64,000 nucleotides of DNA from Nocardia brasiliensis IFM 10847 (GTDB lineage: Bacteria; Actinomycetota; Actinomycetes; Mycobacteriales; Mycobacteriaceae), in NCBI RefSeq assembly GCF_000710915.1, contig NZ_BAUA01000006.1, positions 1 through 64,000 on the forward strand, read 5' to 3'. Below the pieces are notes generated by a model. It did no database searches. It was not told where the DNA came from and saw only the letters and a list, made by a program, of their open reading frames with translations. The position numbers and the translations under genes are program-made. Positions 25,829 to 33,499 of the stretch are shown one piece after another (position 1 is the first letter of the stretch; each line of letters begins with the position of its first letter).

Positions 25829-26193
25829 GCCGCCGCCTCGATCCGGCGGAGCAGCCGGCGCACCACCAGCCGGTGGCCGCCGCTGCCGATCACCAGGGCG
25901 CGGTAGATCTTGCCGTGCAGCCCAGGGAAATTCGCCAGTGATCTGGCGCGGACCCGGGTGCGGTTCGTGCCCTGCTCGTCGAGCTCGAAGATCAGGGCGT
26001 AGCGGGAGAACCAGTGCTGTCCGCTCAGCGCCAGCTTGCTCGGGGCCTCGGCGGCGTCGAGTACGAAACCGGCGGGGACCGTCGCCGGGTCCGCCGGGTC
26101 TTTGCAGACGACCTTCAGCAGCGCATGCCAGACCCGGTCGCGGTTCGCGTCGATCGATCTGGCATGCTCATCAATATAGGACAAACGCTCCAT
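25825..26193 (-). CDS. SRPBCC/DUF2867-like protein
   Basis: This 122-residue protein starts MERLSYIDEHARSIDANRDRVWHAL, a form typical of START-like or DUF2867 proteins, and ends with a basic helix HRLVVRRLLRRI. It is divergent from a TetR gene with only 21 bases between start codons, and overlaps the next SRPBCC gene by four bases. A ligand-binding role is inferred from fold only. No ribosome site precedes the ATG; the TACTAG inside the shared palindrome may serve as -10 for a short-leader message. Confidence 0.65.
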   Translation of the reverse strand: MERLSYIDEHARSIDANRDRVWHALLKVVCKDPADPATVPAGFVLDAAEAPSKLALSGQHWFSRYALIFELDEQGTNRTRVRARSLANFPGLHGKIYRALVIGSGGHRLVVRRLLRRIEAAA

Positions 26194-26204
26194 ATAGAAG
26201 GAAC

Positions 26205-26214
26205 GTACTAGTAC
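26205..26214. promoter_or_regulatory. GTACTAGTAC palindrome, probable TetR operator
   Basis: A perfect 10-bp palindrome sits in the 21-base space between two divergent start codons and abuts the TetR ATG. It overlaps the only possible promoter elements for the minus-strand SRPBCC pair, so binding would block them and probably tetR translation or transcription too. Confidence 0.5.
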
Positions 26215-26823
26215 ATGGCACCACCCCGCAAGCACGACACCGACGTGATCCTCGACGCAGCCCGCGCCCTCGTCCTCGCCGACGGGCCACGCGCCGCCAG
26301 CGTGGCCGCGATCGCCGACGCCAGCGGTGCGCCGGTCGGCACGCTGTACCACCGCTTCGGCAACCGCAACGGCGTGCTCACCGAGGCGTGGCTGCGCGCG
26401 CTCGCACGCTTCCAAGCCGGCGTGCTCACCGCCGCGGATCATCCTGATCCGGTCGAGGCGGGCGTCGCCATGGTGCGCGCCGCACTCGTCTTCGGCCGCG
26501 AATTACCCGATGACGCAAAGCTTCTGCTCAACCTGCGCCCCAGCGATCTGCTGGACGGCGGCCCCGACGACGAATTCCGCGCCCGGCTCGCCGAGATGAA
26601 CGCGCCATTGCTCGACCACCTGCGGCGCATCGCCACCGGCGCCTTCGGCCGGGCGGGCCACCGCGAGATCGACGCGGTCAGCCGCGCCGTGGTCGATCTT
26701 CCCTACGCCGCCCTGCGTCGTCACGCACACAATCCCGCCCTGCCGGACTGGCTGGACACCGACCTTCCTGCGGCCGCTCGGACGTTGCTCACCACACCGT
26801 TGCCCGAGCCACACGCGGACTGA
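26215..26823 (+). CDS. TetR/AcrR-family regulator
   Basis: This 202-residue regulator has a TetR helix-turn-helix in residues 20-45 (AASVAAIADASGAPVGTLYHRFGNRNGVL) and a helical C-terminal ligand domain. GAAGGA lies 12-17 bases before the ATG. It is divergent from the two SRPBCC genes and most likely represses them through the palindrome in the shared 21-base gap. The inducer is unknown, though the SRPBCC neighbours suggest a small hydrophobic compound. Confidence 0.85.
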   Translation: MAPPRKHDTDVILDAARALVLADGPRAASVAAIADASGAPVGTLYHRFGNRNGVLTEAWLRALARFQAGVLTAADHPDPVEAGVAMVRAALVFGRELPDDAKLLLNLRPSDLLDGGPDDEFRARLAEMNAPLLDHLRRIATGAFGRAGHREIDAVSRAVVDLPYAALRRHAHNPALPDWLDTDLPAAARTLLTTPLPEPHAD

Positions 26824-26838
26824 GCCCACGGGAATCGG

Positions 26839-27495
26839 CTACGCCGCCCCACCGACCAGCGCGGGCGTCAACTGCGCGAGGTCATCGATCACGTGCGCGG
26901 CCAGGGCGAGCGCGTCGTCGGCCGGTGGGTACTCGGGGCGGGGCGCGGCGATCACCCGCAGACCCGCGGCGTGTGCCGAACGCATGCCGTTGCTCGAATC
27001 CTCCACCGCCGCACAGTCGGCCGGGCGCTGCCGAAGCAGACCTGCCACCGCCAGGTAGACATCGGGAGCGGGTTTGCCGCGGTCGACCTCTTCGGTGGAC
27101 AGGGTGGCGGTGAAGAACTCGATCAGTCCGGTGCGCCCCAGGACCACGTCGATCAGGGACCGCGGCGACGAACTCGCCACGCCGAGCGGGTACTGCTCGC
27201 TCATCCGCTGCACGGCATCGATCGCGCCGGGCAGCAGCGGCACCGCACGGTCGTAGTGCGCCACCATCTGGTCGATGACGTCGCGCGCCACGGTCTCCGG
27301 CGATTCCCCGACGCCGAGCTCGGCACTGAGGTATTCCGACCATTCCCGGGTGCTCATCCCCATCAGCCGCTGCTGGGTATCGGGCAGCCACTGCCCGCCC
27401 TTGTCGGCGACGTAGGCGCGGCGCACCTGCTCCCACACCGGCTCGGAGTCGATCAGCACGCCGTCCATGTCGAAGACAACCGCCGTAATACCCAT
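26839..27495 (-). CDS. HAD-family phosphatase (beta-phosphoglucomutase-like)
   Basis: This 218-residue enzyme has HAD motif I VVFDMDGVLIDSEP (nucleophile and acid Asp near residues 9 and 11), motif II GVASSSPRSL, motif III GKPAPDVYL and motif IV VEDSSNGMRSA. The helical cap after motif I marks subclass I, including 2-deoxyglucose-6-phosphatase and beta-phosphoglucomutase. The ATG at 27495 is preceded by AAGGGTAG. Substrate is probably a sugar phosphate, not determinable here. Confidence 0.86.
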   Translation of the reverse strand: MGITAVVFDMDGVLIDSEPVWEQVRRAYVADKGGQWLPDTQQRLMGMSTREWSEYLSAELGVGESPETVARDVIDQMVAHYDRAVPLLPGAIDAVQRMSEQYPLGVASSSPRSLIDVVLGRTGLIEFFTATLSTEEVDRGKPAPDVYLAVAGLLRQRPADCAAVEDSSNGMRSAHAAGLRVIAAPRPEYPPADDALALAAHVIDDLAQLTPALVGGAA

Positions 27496-27632
27496 CTACC
27501 CTTAGCCTTTCGCCGCCGGACCGGTCCACCCGCCGGGCGACCGGCCTGTCCCGGCCGGCGCCGTCCACCGCGGACCAGCCTAGGCCACGGCACCCGCCGA
27601 GCACCTGCGGCGCGAGCATTCCGACGGCAACC

Positions 27633-27638
27633 TATAAC
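27633..27638 (+). promoter_or_regulatory. Probable -10 element for the thioesterase gene
   Basis: TATAAC lies nine bases before the ATG at 27648, so the message is probably leaderless. This favours 27648 over the in-frame GTG at 27639. Confidence 0.45.
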
Positions 27639-27647
27639 GTGTTCCTT

Positions 27648-28322
27648 ATGAACGAAGAGCAGGCCGGTGCCTCGCTGCCGAGCAAAGAGCATCATGAGGG
27701 CGCGTTCCGGCCGATGACCGAGCTGATCAACGCGCGCGAAGAACAGGGCGCCGATATCGAGCGCGGCGGACCGCACTACGGGGAGTTCGTCGAACAGGTG
27801 CGCGGGTTGATGGACCGCGTGCGTCTGGCCTGCCCGTCCGATGAACTCGCGGTGGAGACGATCGGCCTGCTCAAGGAGCTCAACGACAAGCTCGACGCGG
27901 CCCGGGTGGACGAGTGGTCCACGCCGAACTGGACCCGCCACGATCTGCCCGCTCGCGGCAACATCACGCTGCCGCCCTACGTCATCGATCACGCGGGCAA
28001 AGACGGCGTGGACGCGCGCGTCACGTTCCGGACCTTCCACCTGGGCGGCAACAGTGCCGCACACGGCGGCCACATCGCGCTCAGCTTCGACGACCTGCTC
28101 GGCATGGCCGCCGCGGTCCACGCCCGCGCCGTGACCCGTACGGCGTCGCTGACCATCGACTACCGCTCGATCACGCCGCTGAACACCGAACTGCAGGTGC
28201 ACGCCTGGGCCGAGCGGCAAGAGGGGCGCAAGGTCTATGTCCGCGCCACGCTGCACGACGGTGAGCGCCTGTGCGCCGAGGCGCACGGCCTGTTCATCGT
28301 GTTGAAGCCCGGTCAGCCGTAA
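27648..28322 (+). CDS. PaaI-family hotdog-fold thioesterase
   Basis: This 224-residue protein has a hotdog fold in its second half: FRTFHLGGNSAAHGGHIALSFDDLLGMAA carries the helix and likely active-site region, followed by TASLTIDYRSITPLNTELQVHAW. The N-terminal 90 residues form a helical extension. It should cleave acyl-CoA thioesters in the cytoplasm. Transcription converges on the sulfotransferase operon and both share a strong bidirectional terminator. Confidence 0.82.
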   Translation: MNEEQAGASLPSKEHHEGAFRPMTELINAREEQGADIERGGPHYGEFVEQVRGLMDRVRLACPSDELAVETIGLLKELNDKLDAARVDEWSTPNWTRHDLPARGNITLPPYVIDHAGKDGVDARVTFRTFHLGGNSAAHGGHIALSFDDLLGMAAAVHARAVTRTASLTIDYRSITPLNTELQVHAWAERQEGRKVYVRATLHDGERLCAEAHGLFIVLKPGQP

Positions 28323-28329
28323 CAACACA

Positions 28330-28359
28330 GCCGCCACCGTCCCGGAAGACGGTGGCGGC
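28330..28359. terminator. Bidirectional terminator
   Basis: GCCGCCACCGTC and GACGGTGGCGGC are perfectly complementary over 12 bp around a 6-nt loop. It lies eight bases after the thioesterase stop and nine before the convergent sulfotransferase stop, serving both. Confidence 0.75.
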
Positions 28360-28368
28360 GTGTCTGAT

Positions 28369-29532
28369 TCAGGCCTTCGGGAAATGCTCGCCCCGATAAT
28401 CGGCGAACCGGGCGTCGACCTGTTCTGCGGTCAAACCGAAATCCTCGAGCGTGTATCGATGCGCGGGACGCGCTGCGCCGGAGGTGCTTTCGGCGTGCAG
28501 CGCGGTCATCGCCGCCGTGGCCTGCGTGGTCAGCGGCAGATCGAAATGCCGGTAGATCCCGGCGACGGTGCCGATCGGATCCGCCACGAAGTCGTCGTAG
28601 TAGACGTCGCAGAACTGAGCGGCGTTGTGGCGCTGACGATCCGCCAGGAAGCGGTCGGCCCCGCGGGCCCAGAGATCGAGCTGCGCGGCGCCCACCACCG
28701 GGCCGCGGAACTTGTCCGACCAACCGGCCGAGGCCTGTTCGTTGAGGCTGCACACCGAGGCGATGATGGTGCGCGGATCGCGGTGCATCTGAATGATCAG
28801 CGCGTCCGGGTACACCTCGAAGATGGCGTCGAGGGCGAACAGGTGGCTCGGGTTCTTCAGCACCCAGCGCCGTCCGGCGTCCGGCAGCCCGATCAGTTGC
28901 AGGTTGCGGCGATGCCTGCGGTAAGCCGGGGTCCAGTCCTGGTCGCGCAGCCATTCCGAATAGCTGGGCAGATACCCCAGGCACTCGTAGGACACCGACA
29001 TCGCCGACTGCCGCAGCAGCTGCCAGCACTCCTCCACCTGGTCGGCCGAAATATGGTGCACCCCCATGAATTCCGGGTGTTCGATGTGGTGCTTCTCGAA
29101 AGCCGCCTCGATTCGCTGATAGACCGGGTTGCTCGCCCAGGTGTCGCGGGGCGGGCGCGGCTGCGGCATCTCGGTCAGCCACATCTCCAGTCCCTGATGC
29201 GCCGGGTCGGCGTTGAGCAGCCGGTGCACGGCCGTCGTCCCCGAGCGCGGCAGGCCGGTCACGAAGACCGGACGCTCGATCGCGAGTTCGGCGTGTTCGG
29301 GAAAGCGTTGCCACGCCGCCTCGCTGAGCAGCCGGGCGATCAGCGCACCGCGCAGGAACGCGCGATTCACCTTGTTGCCGAACGGGGTCAGCTCCGCGTC
29401 CTTGGCATAGGACTCCAGCAGGACCTCGAGCCCCGCGCGGTAGTCGTCGGCACCGAAATCGTCCAGCCCGACGACCTTGGTCGCCGAGGCGTGCAGATCG
29501 TCGATGGTGCCGACGTCGTCCCTACCGATCAC
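28369..29532 (-). CDS. PAPS-dependent sulfotransferase-family protein
   Basis: This 387-residue protein shows the 5'-phosphosulfate loop FVTGLPRSGTTAVHRLL (about residue 90) and the 3'-phosphate site HRDPRTIIASVCSL. It should transfer sulfate from PAPS to a hydroxyl acceptor. The GTG at 29532 is chosen because AGAGGAG lies seven bases upstream. It is the third gene of a DUF1214-SDR-sulfotransferase operon. The same trio occurs, as I recall, as Rv3531c-Rv3529c in the KstR regulon of Mycobacterium tuberculosis. PAPS-making genes lie just beyond the divergent IclR gene. Confidence 0.82.
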   Translation of the reverse strand: MIGRDDVGTIDDLHASATKVVGLDDFGADDYRAGLEVLLESYAKDAELTPFGNKVNRAFLRGALIARLLSEAAWQRFPEHAELAIERPVFVTGLPRSGTTAVHRLLNADPAHQGLEMWLTEMPQPRPPRDTWASNPVYQRIEAAFEKHHIEHPEFMGVHHISADQVEECWQLLRQSAMSVSYECLGYLPSYSEWLRDQDWTPAYRRHRRNLQLIGLPDAGRRWVLKNPSHLFALDAIFEVYPDALIIQMHRDPRTIIASVCSLNEQASAGWSDKFRGPVVGAAQLDLWARGADRFLADRQRHNAAQFCDVYYDDFVADPIGTVAGIYRHFDLPLTTQATAAMTALHAESTSGAARPAHRYTLEDFGLTAEQVDARFADYRGEHFPKA

Positions 29533-29578
29533 TTCATCTCCTCTGTATCGCCGCGAGTCTGTGTTGCCGCGAATCCGG

Positions 29579-30355
29579 CTAGTGGTGGTACTCGCCGCCG
29601 TTGACGTCCAGGCACGCACCGGTGATCGCCCGCGCCATGGCCGAGGCGAAGAACACGACCGCGTCGGCGATCTCGTCGGGCTCGGGCAGCTTGCGCAGGT
29701 CGATGGTCTTCGCCGTCTCGGCGTACACCTCATCGGCGGTGATGCCGCGCTGCTCGGCGAGGTAATTGAAGTACCACTTCAGGTTGTCGGCCCAGATATA
29801 TCCCGGGGCAATGGTGTTCACCCGGATGCCGCGCGGGCCGAGCTCGGTGGCCAGGCTCTGCGCCAGCGCGAGCAGGCTCGCCTTGGCCATCTTGTAGGGG
29901 CCGAAGGTCCGCCGCGAATGCCGCAGCACCGCCGAGTTGATCATCACCACCGAGCCCTTCGACTCGGCCAGGGCTGGCACGAACAGCCGCGTCAAGCGCA
30001 GTGCCGCGAGCACATTCGTCTCGAAGCCGGCGCGCACCTGGTCCAGGTCGACATCGGCGAGGTCGGCGATCGGCGGAATGGCGAAGGCGTTGTTCACCAG
30101 CGTGTCCACCCGGCCGAACGCGCGCTGCGCCGTCTCGACCAGATTGATCGCGGCCGCCTCGTCGTTGATGTCGGTGGGCACCACGACCGCGCGTCTGCCG
30201 AGTTCGGTGATCTCCTTGGCCACCTCGGTCAGCCGCGATTCGGTCCGGGACGCGAGCACCACGTCGGCGCCGGCCTTCGCGCTCTGCACCGCGATGGATC
30301 GGCCGAGCCCGGGCCCGATACCGGAGACGACGACAACTTTGTCCTGCAACAACAT
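29579..30355 (-). CDS. Short-chain dehydrogenase/reductase
   Basis: This 258-residue SDR has the nucleotide site SGIGPGLGRS, the NNAF structural motif, the catalytic Ser in MINSAVLRHS and YKMAK as YxxxK. The usual spacing is kept. It should oxidise or reduce a hydroxyl/ketone of a lipid-like substrate. The ATG at 30355 shares one base with the upstream stop (TGATG), so it is coupled to the DUF1214 gene, and the sulfotransferase follows after 46 bases. Confidence 0.85.
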   Translation of the reverse strand: MLLQDKVVVVSGIGPGLGRSIAVQSAKAGADVVLASRTESRLTEVAKEITELGRRAVVVPTDINDEAAAINLVETAQRAFGRVDTLVNNAFAIPPIADLADVDLDQVRAGFETNVLAALRLTRLFVPALAESKGSVVMINSAVLRHSRRTFGPYKMAKASLLALAQSLATELGPRGIRVNTIAPGYIWADNLKWYFNYLAEQRGITADEVYAETAKTIDLRKLPEPDEIADAVVFFASAMARAITGACLDVNGGEYHH

Positions 30356-31518
30356 CAGCCGAGCATCCTTTCCGCGACCGCGGCCTGCCGGGCCGCGATT
30401 CGTGCGCGCCATTCGTCCGGCGTGACGCGCGCCTGGTCATAGAACGGAAGTCGTTGTCCCAGTTCGGCGACCGGGACCACCTCCACCGTCGGACCGTCCT
30501 CCGGTTTCATCTCCCGGGACAGTCTTTGCCACCGGAATTGCAGGTAGCCGCGGTCGTGCCCGGTGCGTTCGATCCAGTTGGCCAGCCCGGGATCCCGCTC
30601 GCTGACCACGAGGCGGATCATGCCGTCCGGGTCCACCCGCGCCTGGTCGGCGGTGAGACTGGTCTGGTGGTTGATGTAGTCCAGCGACAGGTACCACATG
30701 CTGCCGAGCTGGAAACCCTGGTACGGCGCATCGGATTTCGGCACCGTGATGATCATCGCCTGCTCGTCGCTCAGCTCGTAGTGTCCGGCCGAGGAGAACT
30801 GGGTGGTGAGACCGCCCGGCGTGGAACGCGGTTCGGTCATCGTGTTCACCGGCAGGTTCAGATAGAACCATTCGGGGAAGGCGAGGAAGGTCTGCAAGCG
30901 CGAGATCAGCATCTTCCCTGCCACGCCGTAGCGTTTGGTCAGCAGGTCTTTCGTCAGCGGAGGCGGAGCGTCGCCGATACCGTCGACCCGGGCGATGCGC
31001 ACAGTGCCGGGACGCTCGTTGCCCCAGTCGCTGTAGACCTCCCGGATCACCAGCATGGCGGAGTCCGCTGCGAGGTGGACATAGCCGGGACGCGCGGGCC
31101 CGGGCCCGAGCCGCAGTTCGTAGGACCCGTCCGGCGCCACCTCGAGCGCCCGGTCGTCGAATGCGGTGAGGCTGTCCGGCACGTCCACCGGGGAATAGTT
31201 CCCGTTCAGCACCTGAAAGCTCAGATCCCTTGTGGTGCCGCGCTTTCCGGTGACCACGTATTCGGTGTCCGGGCGCAGGTAGGAGTGGAAGTAGAGCGTG
31301 TCCGGGTTGTCCAGACCCATCTTCGTGTACGGCCCGGTGGACTGGACGAAGAACGGGAAGTCCCGCTCGTAGGCCCACGCCATCTGCAGGGCCGCGCGAA
31401 TGCTGCCCGCCAGGTAGTCGTAGCCCTCGACGAGGTCCTGCTCGGTCCGGATGTGCGCGGCTCCGGTGATGATCTGCTCGGCGGCGGCGATGGCGTCCGC
31501 GAACGGCTGTGTCAGCAA
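30355..31518 (-). CDS. DUF1214-domain protein
   Basis: This 387-residue protein carries the DUF1214 region, seen in the late NTMTEPRSTPGGLTTQF and SMWYLSLDYINHQTSLTADQA, behind an N-terminal helical part with WAYERDFPFFVQS and DTLYFHSYLRPDTEYVV. No signal peptide is present. The TTG start at 31518 is supported by GGAGAG seven bases upstream. It heads an operon with an SDR and a sulfotransferase and is divergent from IclR. Biochemical role is unknown; operon context points to sterol or branched-lipid metabolism. Confidence 0.78.
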   Translation of the reverse strand: MLTQPFADAIAAAEQIITGAAHIRTEQDLVEGYDYLAGSIRAALQMAWAYERDFPFFVQSTGPYTKMGLDNPDTLYFHSYLRPDTEYVVTGKRGTTRDLSFQVLNGNYSPVDVPDSLTAFDDRALEVAPDGSYELRLGPGPARPGYVHLAADSAMLVIREVYSDWGNERPGTVRIARVDGIGDAPPPLTKDLLTKRYGVAGKMLISRLQTFLAFPEWFYLNLPVNTMTEPRSTPGGLTTQFSSAGHYELSDEQAMIITVPKSDAPYQGFQLGSMWYLSLDYINHQTSLTADQARVDPDGMIRLVVSERDPGLANWIERTGHDRGYLQFRWQRLSREMKPEDGPTVEVVPVAELGQRLPFYDQARVTPDEWRARIAARQAAVAERMLG

Positions 31519-31558
31519 AAGGCTCTCCGTTGAATCACACGCTGTGGTGTTCCAAATA

Positions 31559-31575
31559 TGTACCGCTCTGGTACA
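31559..31575. promoter_or_regulatory. Inverted repeat TGTACC-N5-GGTACA
   Basis: Perfect 6-bp arms with a 5-nt spacer lie in the 99-base region between the DUF1214 operon and iclR. This is a candidate operator for IclR or for the nearby TetR regulator, whose own promoter carries the same hexamers in reversed order. Confidence 0.5.
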
Positions 31576-31593
31576 TTTCCTCTCAGCTGAGAT

Positions 31594-31607
31594 TAGAACG
31601 TGTTCTA
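31594..31607. promoter_or_regulatory. KstR-type operator
   Basis: TAGAAC-GT-GTTCTA matches the KstR consensus TnnAACnnGTTnnA exactly. KstR is the TetR-family repressor of cholesterol catabolism in mycolic actinobacteria. The site precedes the iclR ribosome site and lies in the divergent control region of the DUF1214-SDR-sulfotransferase operon. Confidence 0.7.
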
Positions 31608-31617
31608 GGAGTGGTCA

Positions 31618-32517
31618 ATGGTCGGCCGTAGATCCGCACCAACGGTGCGCGTCGTGCAGGTGCTGGATTTCTTCGTCGAACAGCGCGGCAAGCGCTTCGG
31701 CCTGTCCGAGCTCGCCCGCACGCTCGACCTGGCGAAACCCACCTGCCTCGGCATTCTCACCGAGCTCACCGCGGGTGGCTACCTGGTACGCGATGCCGAT
31801 GCCCGGACCTACGGCCTGGGCCCCGCGCTCATCGCCGCCGGCCGGGTCGCGCAGGACAGCTTCGCGATATCCGCGCTGGCGCGCACGGAACTGGAACGAC
31901 TCACCGGCGAATACCGCACGACCTGCACCGCATCGGCCGTGGTCGGCGACCGGATCATGGTGCTGGAGAGCACCGGACCGGGAATGGTCAAGGTCGGCGC
32001 CGCCTACCATTTCGCGCCGCCGGTCGGGCTGATGTACGTGCTGTGGGATACCGACGCAGCGTTCGACGCGTGGCTGGCCCAACCGCCGACCGTGCCGCTG
32101 CAACAGGACGAGGCCCGATTGCGCCGAGTGGTCGCCGAGTGCCGCGAGCGCGGCTATCTGGTGGAGAGCCTGACCGCCGCGGGTCGCAGGCTGTATTCCT
32201 TGCTGGCCGGGTTCGCGGCCCGCGATCTGCCCGATGAACTGCGGGAACTGGTCGGGGAGCTGGTGACCAGCCTGGGCGAACGGGTGTACCTGGGCACCGA
32301 TCTGCGACCACGCAAGGAGCATCCCGTCAGCCTGCTCGCCGCCCCGACCTACGGCGGCGACGGCAGGCAGAACATGGTGCTCACGATGTACGTGGGGAAG
32401 TCCATCACGGGTGCCGAAATCGATAGGCGCGGAACGGCTCTCATCGCCGCGGCGGACGCCGTCACGGCTGCTTCAGGAGGCCGGAAGCCGTCCACCCGAC
32501 CGGCATCGCGCGGTTGA
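31618..32517 (+). CDS. IclR-family transcriptional regulator
   Basis: This 299-residue regulator has an N-terminal winged helix (FGLSELARTLDLAKPTCLGILTELTAGGYLVRD) and an IclR effector domain (about residues 85-280). The ATG at 31618 has AGGAG six bases upstream, and a KstR-type operator overlaps that leader. It is divergent from the DUF1214 operon and precedes cysD by 49 bases. It may act as the local regulator of the sulfation genes. Confidence 0.86.
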   Translation: MVGRRSAPTVRVVQVLDFFVEQRGKRFGLSELARTLDLAKPTCLGILTELTAGGYLVRDADARTYGLGPALIAAGRVAQDSFAISALARTELERLTGEYRTTCTASAVVGDRIMVLESTGPGMVKVGAAYHFAPPVGLMYVLWDTDAAFDAWLAQPPTVPLQQDEARLRRVVAECRERGYLVESLTAAGRRLYSLLAGFAARDLPDELRELVGELVTSLGERVYLGTDLRPRKEHPVSLLAAPTYGGDGRQNMVLTMYVGKSITGAEIDRRGTALIAAADAVTAASGGRKPSTRPASRG

Positions 32518-32542
32518 CGTCCGCGCACCCATTGCCAACGAC

Positions 32543-32556
32543 CGAAACGTGTTCTA
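32543..32556. promoter_or_regulatory. KstR-like operator over the cysD promoter
   Basis: CGAAAC-GT-GTTCTA differs from TnnAACnnGTTnnA only at the first base. It overlaps a -10-like TAGTTT (32555-32560) that ends six bases before the GTG of cysD, so cysD is probably leaderless and the site would block it. Confidence 0.55.
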
Positions 32557-32566
32557 GTTTTGCGAT

Positions 32567-33499
32567 GTGAGCCAGTACGCGAAGTCGACGGCGAGCACCT
32601 ACGAGCTGCCTCATCTGGACGCGCTCGAGGCCGAGTCGGCACACATATTCCGAGAAGTAGCGGCGACCTTCGAGCGACCGGTGCTGCTGTTCTCCGGCGG
32701 CAAGGACTCGGTGGTGATGCTGCACCTAGCGGCGAAGGCCTTCTGGCCCGCGCCGCTGCCGTTCCCGGTGCTGCACATCGACACCGGGCACAATTTCGAC
32801 GAGGTGATCGCCTACCGCGACGAGACGGTCACGCGGCTGGGGCTGCGCCTCGTCGTCGGCCGGGTGCAAGACGATATCGACGCGGGCCGGGTCACCGAGG
32901 AGACCGGGCCGCGGGCCTCGCGCAACCGATTGCAGACCGCGACACTGTTGCGCTCGATCAAGGAGGGCGGCTTCGACGCCGTCTTCGGCGGCGCGCGCCG
33001 CGACGAGGAGAAGGCGCGCGCCAAGGAGCGCGTGTTCAGCTTCCGCGACGAATACGGGCAGTGGGACCCGCGCAGTCAGCGACCCGAGCTGTGGAACCTC
33101 TACAACGGCAAACACCGTGCGGGCGAGCATATTCGAGTGTTCCCGTTGTCCAACTGGACCGAGCTCGACATCTGGACCTATATCGCCGCGGAGGGCATCG
33201 ACCTGCCGCCGCTCTACTACGCGCACCGCAGGCCGGTGGTGCAGCGCGATGGAATGCTGTTGGCGCACACCAGGTTCCTGCAACTGCTGGACGGTGAGCA
33301 GCCCTTCGAGACCACGGTGCGGTTCCGCACGGTCGGCGACGCCACCTGCACCGGCTGCGTGGAATCCACCGCGGCCACCCCCGCCGAGGTGGTCACCGAG
33401 GTGGCCGCCGCCCGGGTCACCGAGCGCGGCGCCACCCGCGCCGACGACCGGATCTCCGAGGCGGGCATGGAAGATCGCAAACGAGAGGGCTACTTCTGA
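32567..33499 (+). CDS. cysD: Sulfate adenylyltransferase subunit 2
   Basis: This 310-residue subunit makes adenosine phosphosulfate from ATP and sulfate together with CysN. The PP-loop [13 protein letters not shown] near residue 45 and the CysD core [17 protein letters not shown] and [22 protein letters not shown] are intact. The GTG at 32567 follows a -10-like box by six bases, and an overlapping ATG immediately stops. It overlaps cysNC by one base (TGATG). Confidence 0.93.
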   Translation: MSQYAKSTASTYELPHLDALEAESAHIFREVAATFERPVLLFSGGKDSVVMLHLAAKAFWPAPLPFPVLHIDTGHNFDEVIAYRDETVTRLGLRLVVGRVQDDIDAGRVTEETGPRASRNRLQTATLLRSIKEGGFDAVFGGARRDEEKARAKERVFSFRDEYGQWDPRSQRPELWNLYNGKHRAGEHIRVFPLSNWTELDIWTYIAAEGIDLPPLYYAHRRPVVQRDGMLLAHTRFLQLLDGEQPFETTVRFRTVGDATCTGCVESTAATPAEVVTEVAAARVTERGATRADDRISEAGMEDRKREGYF

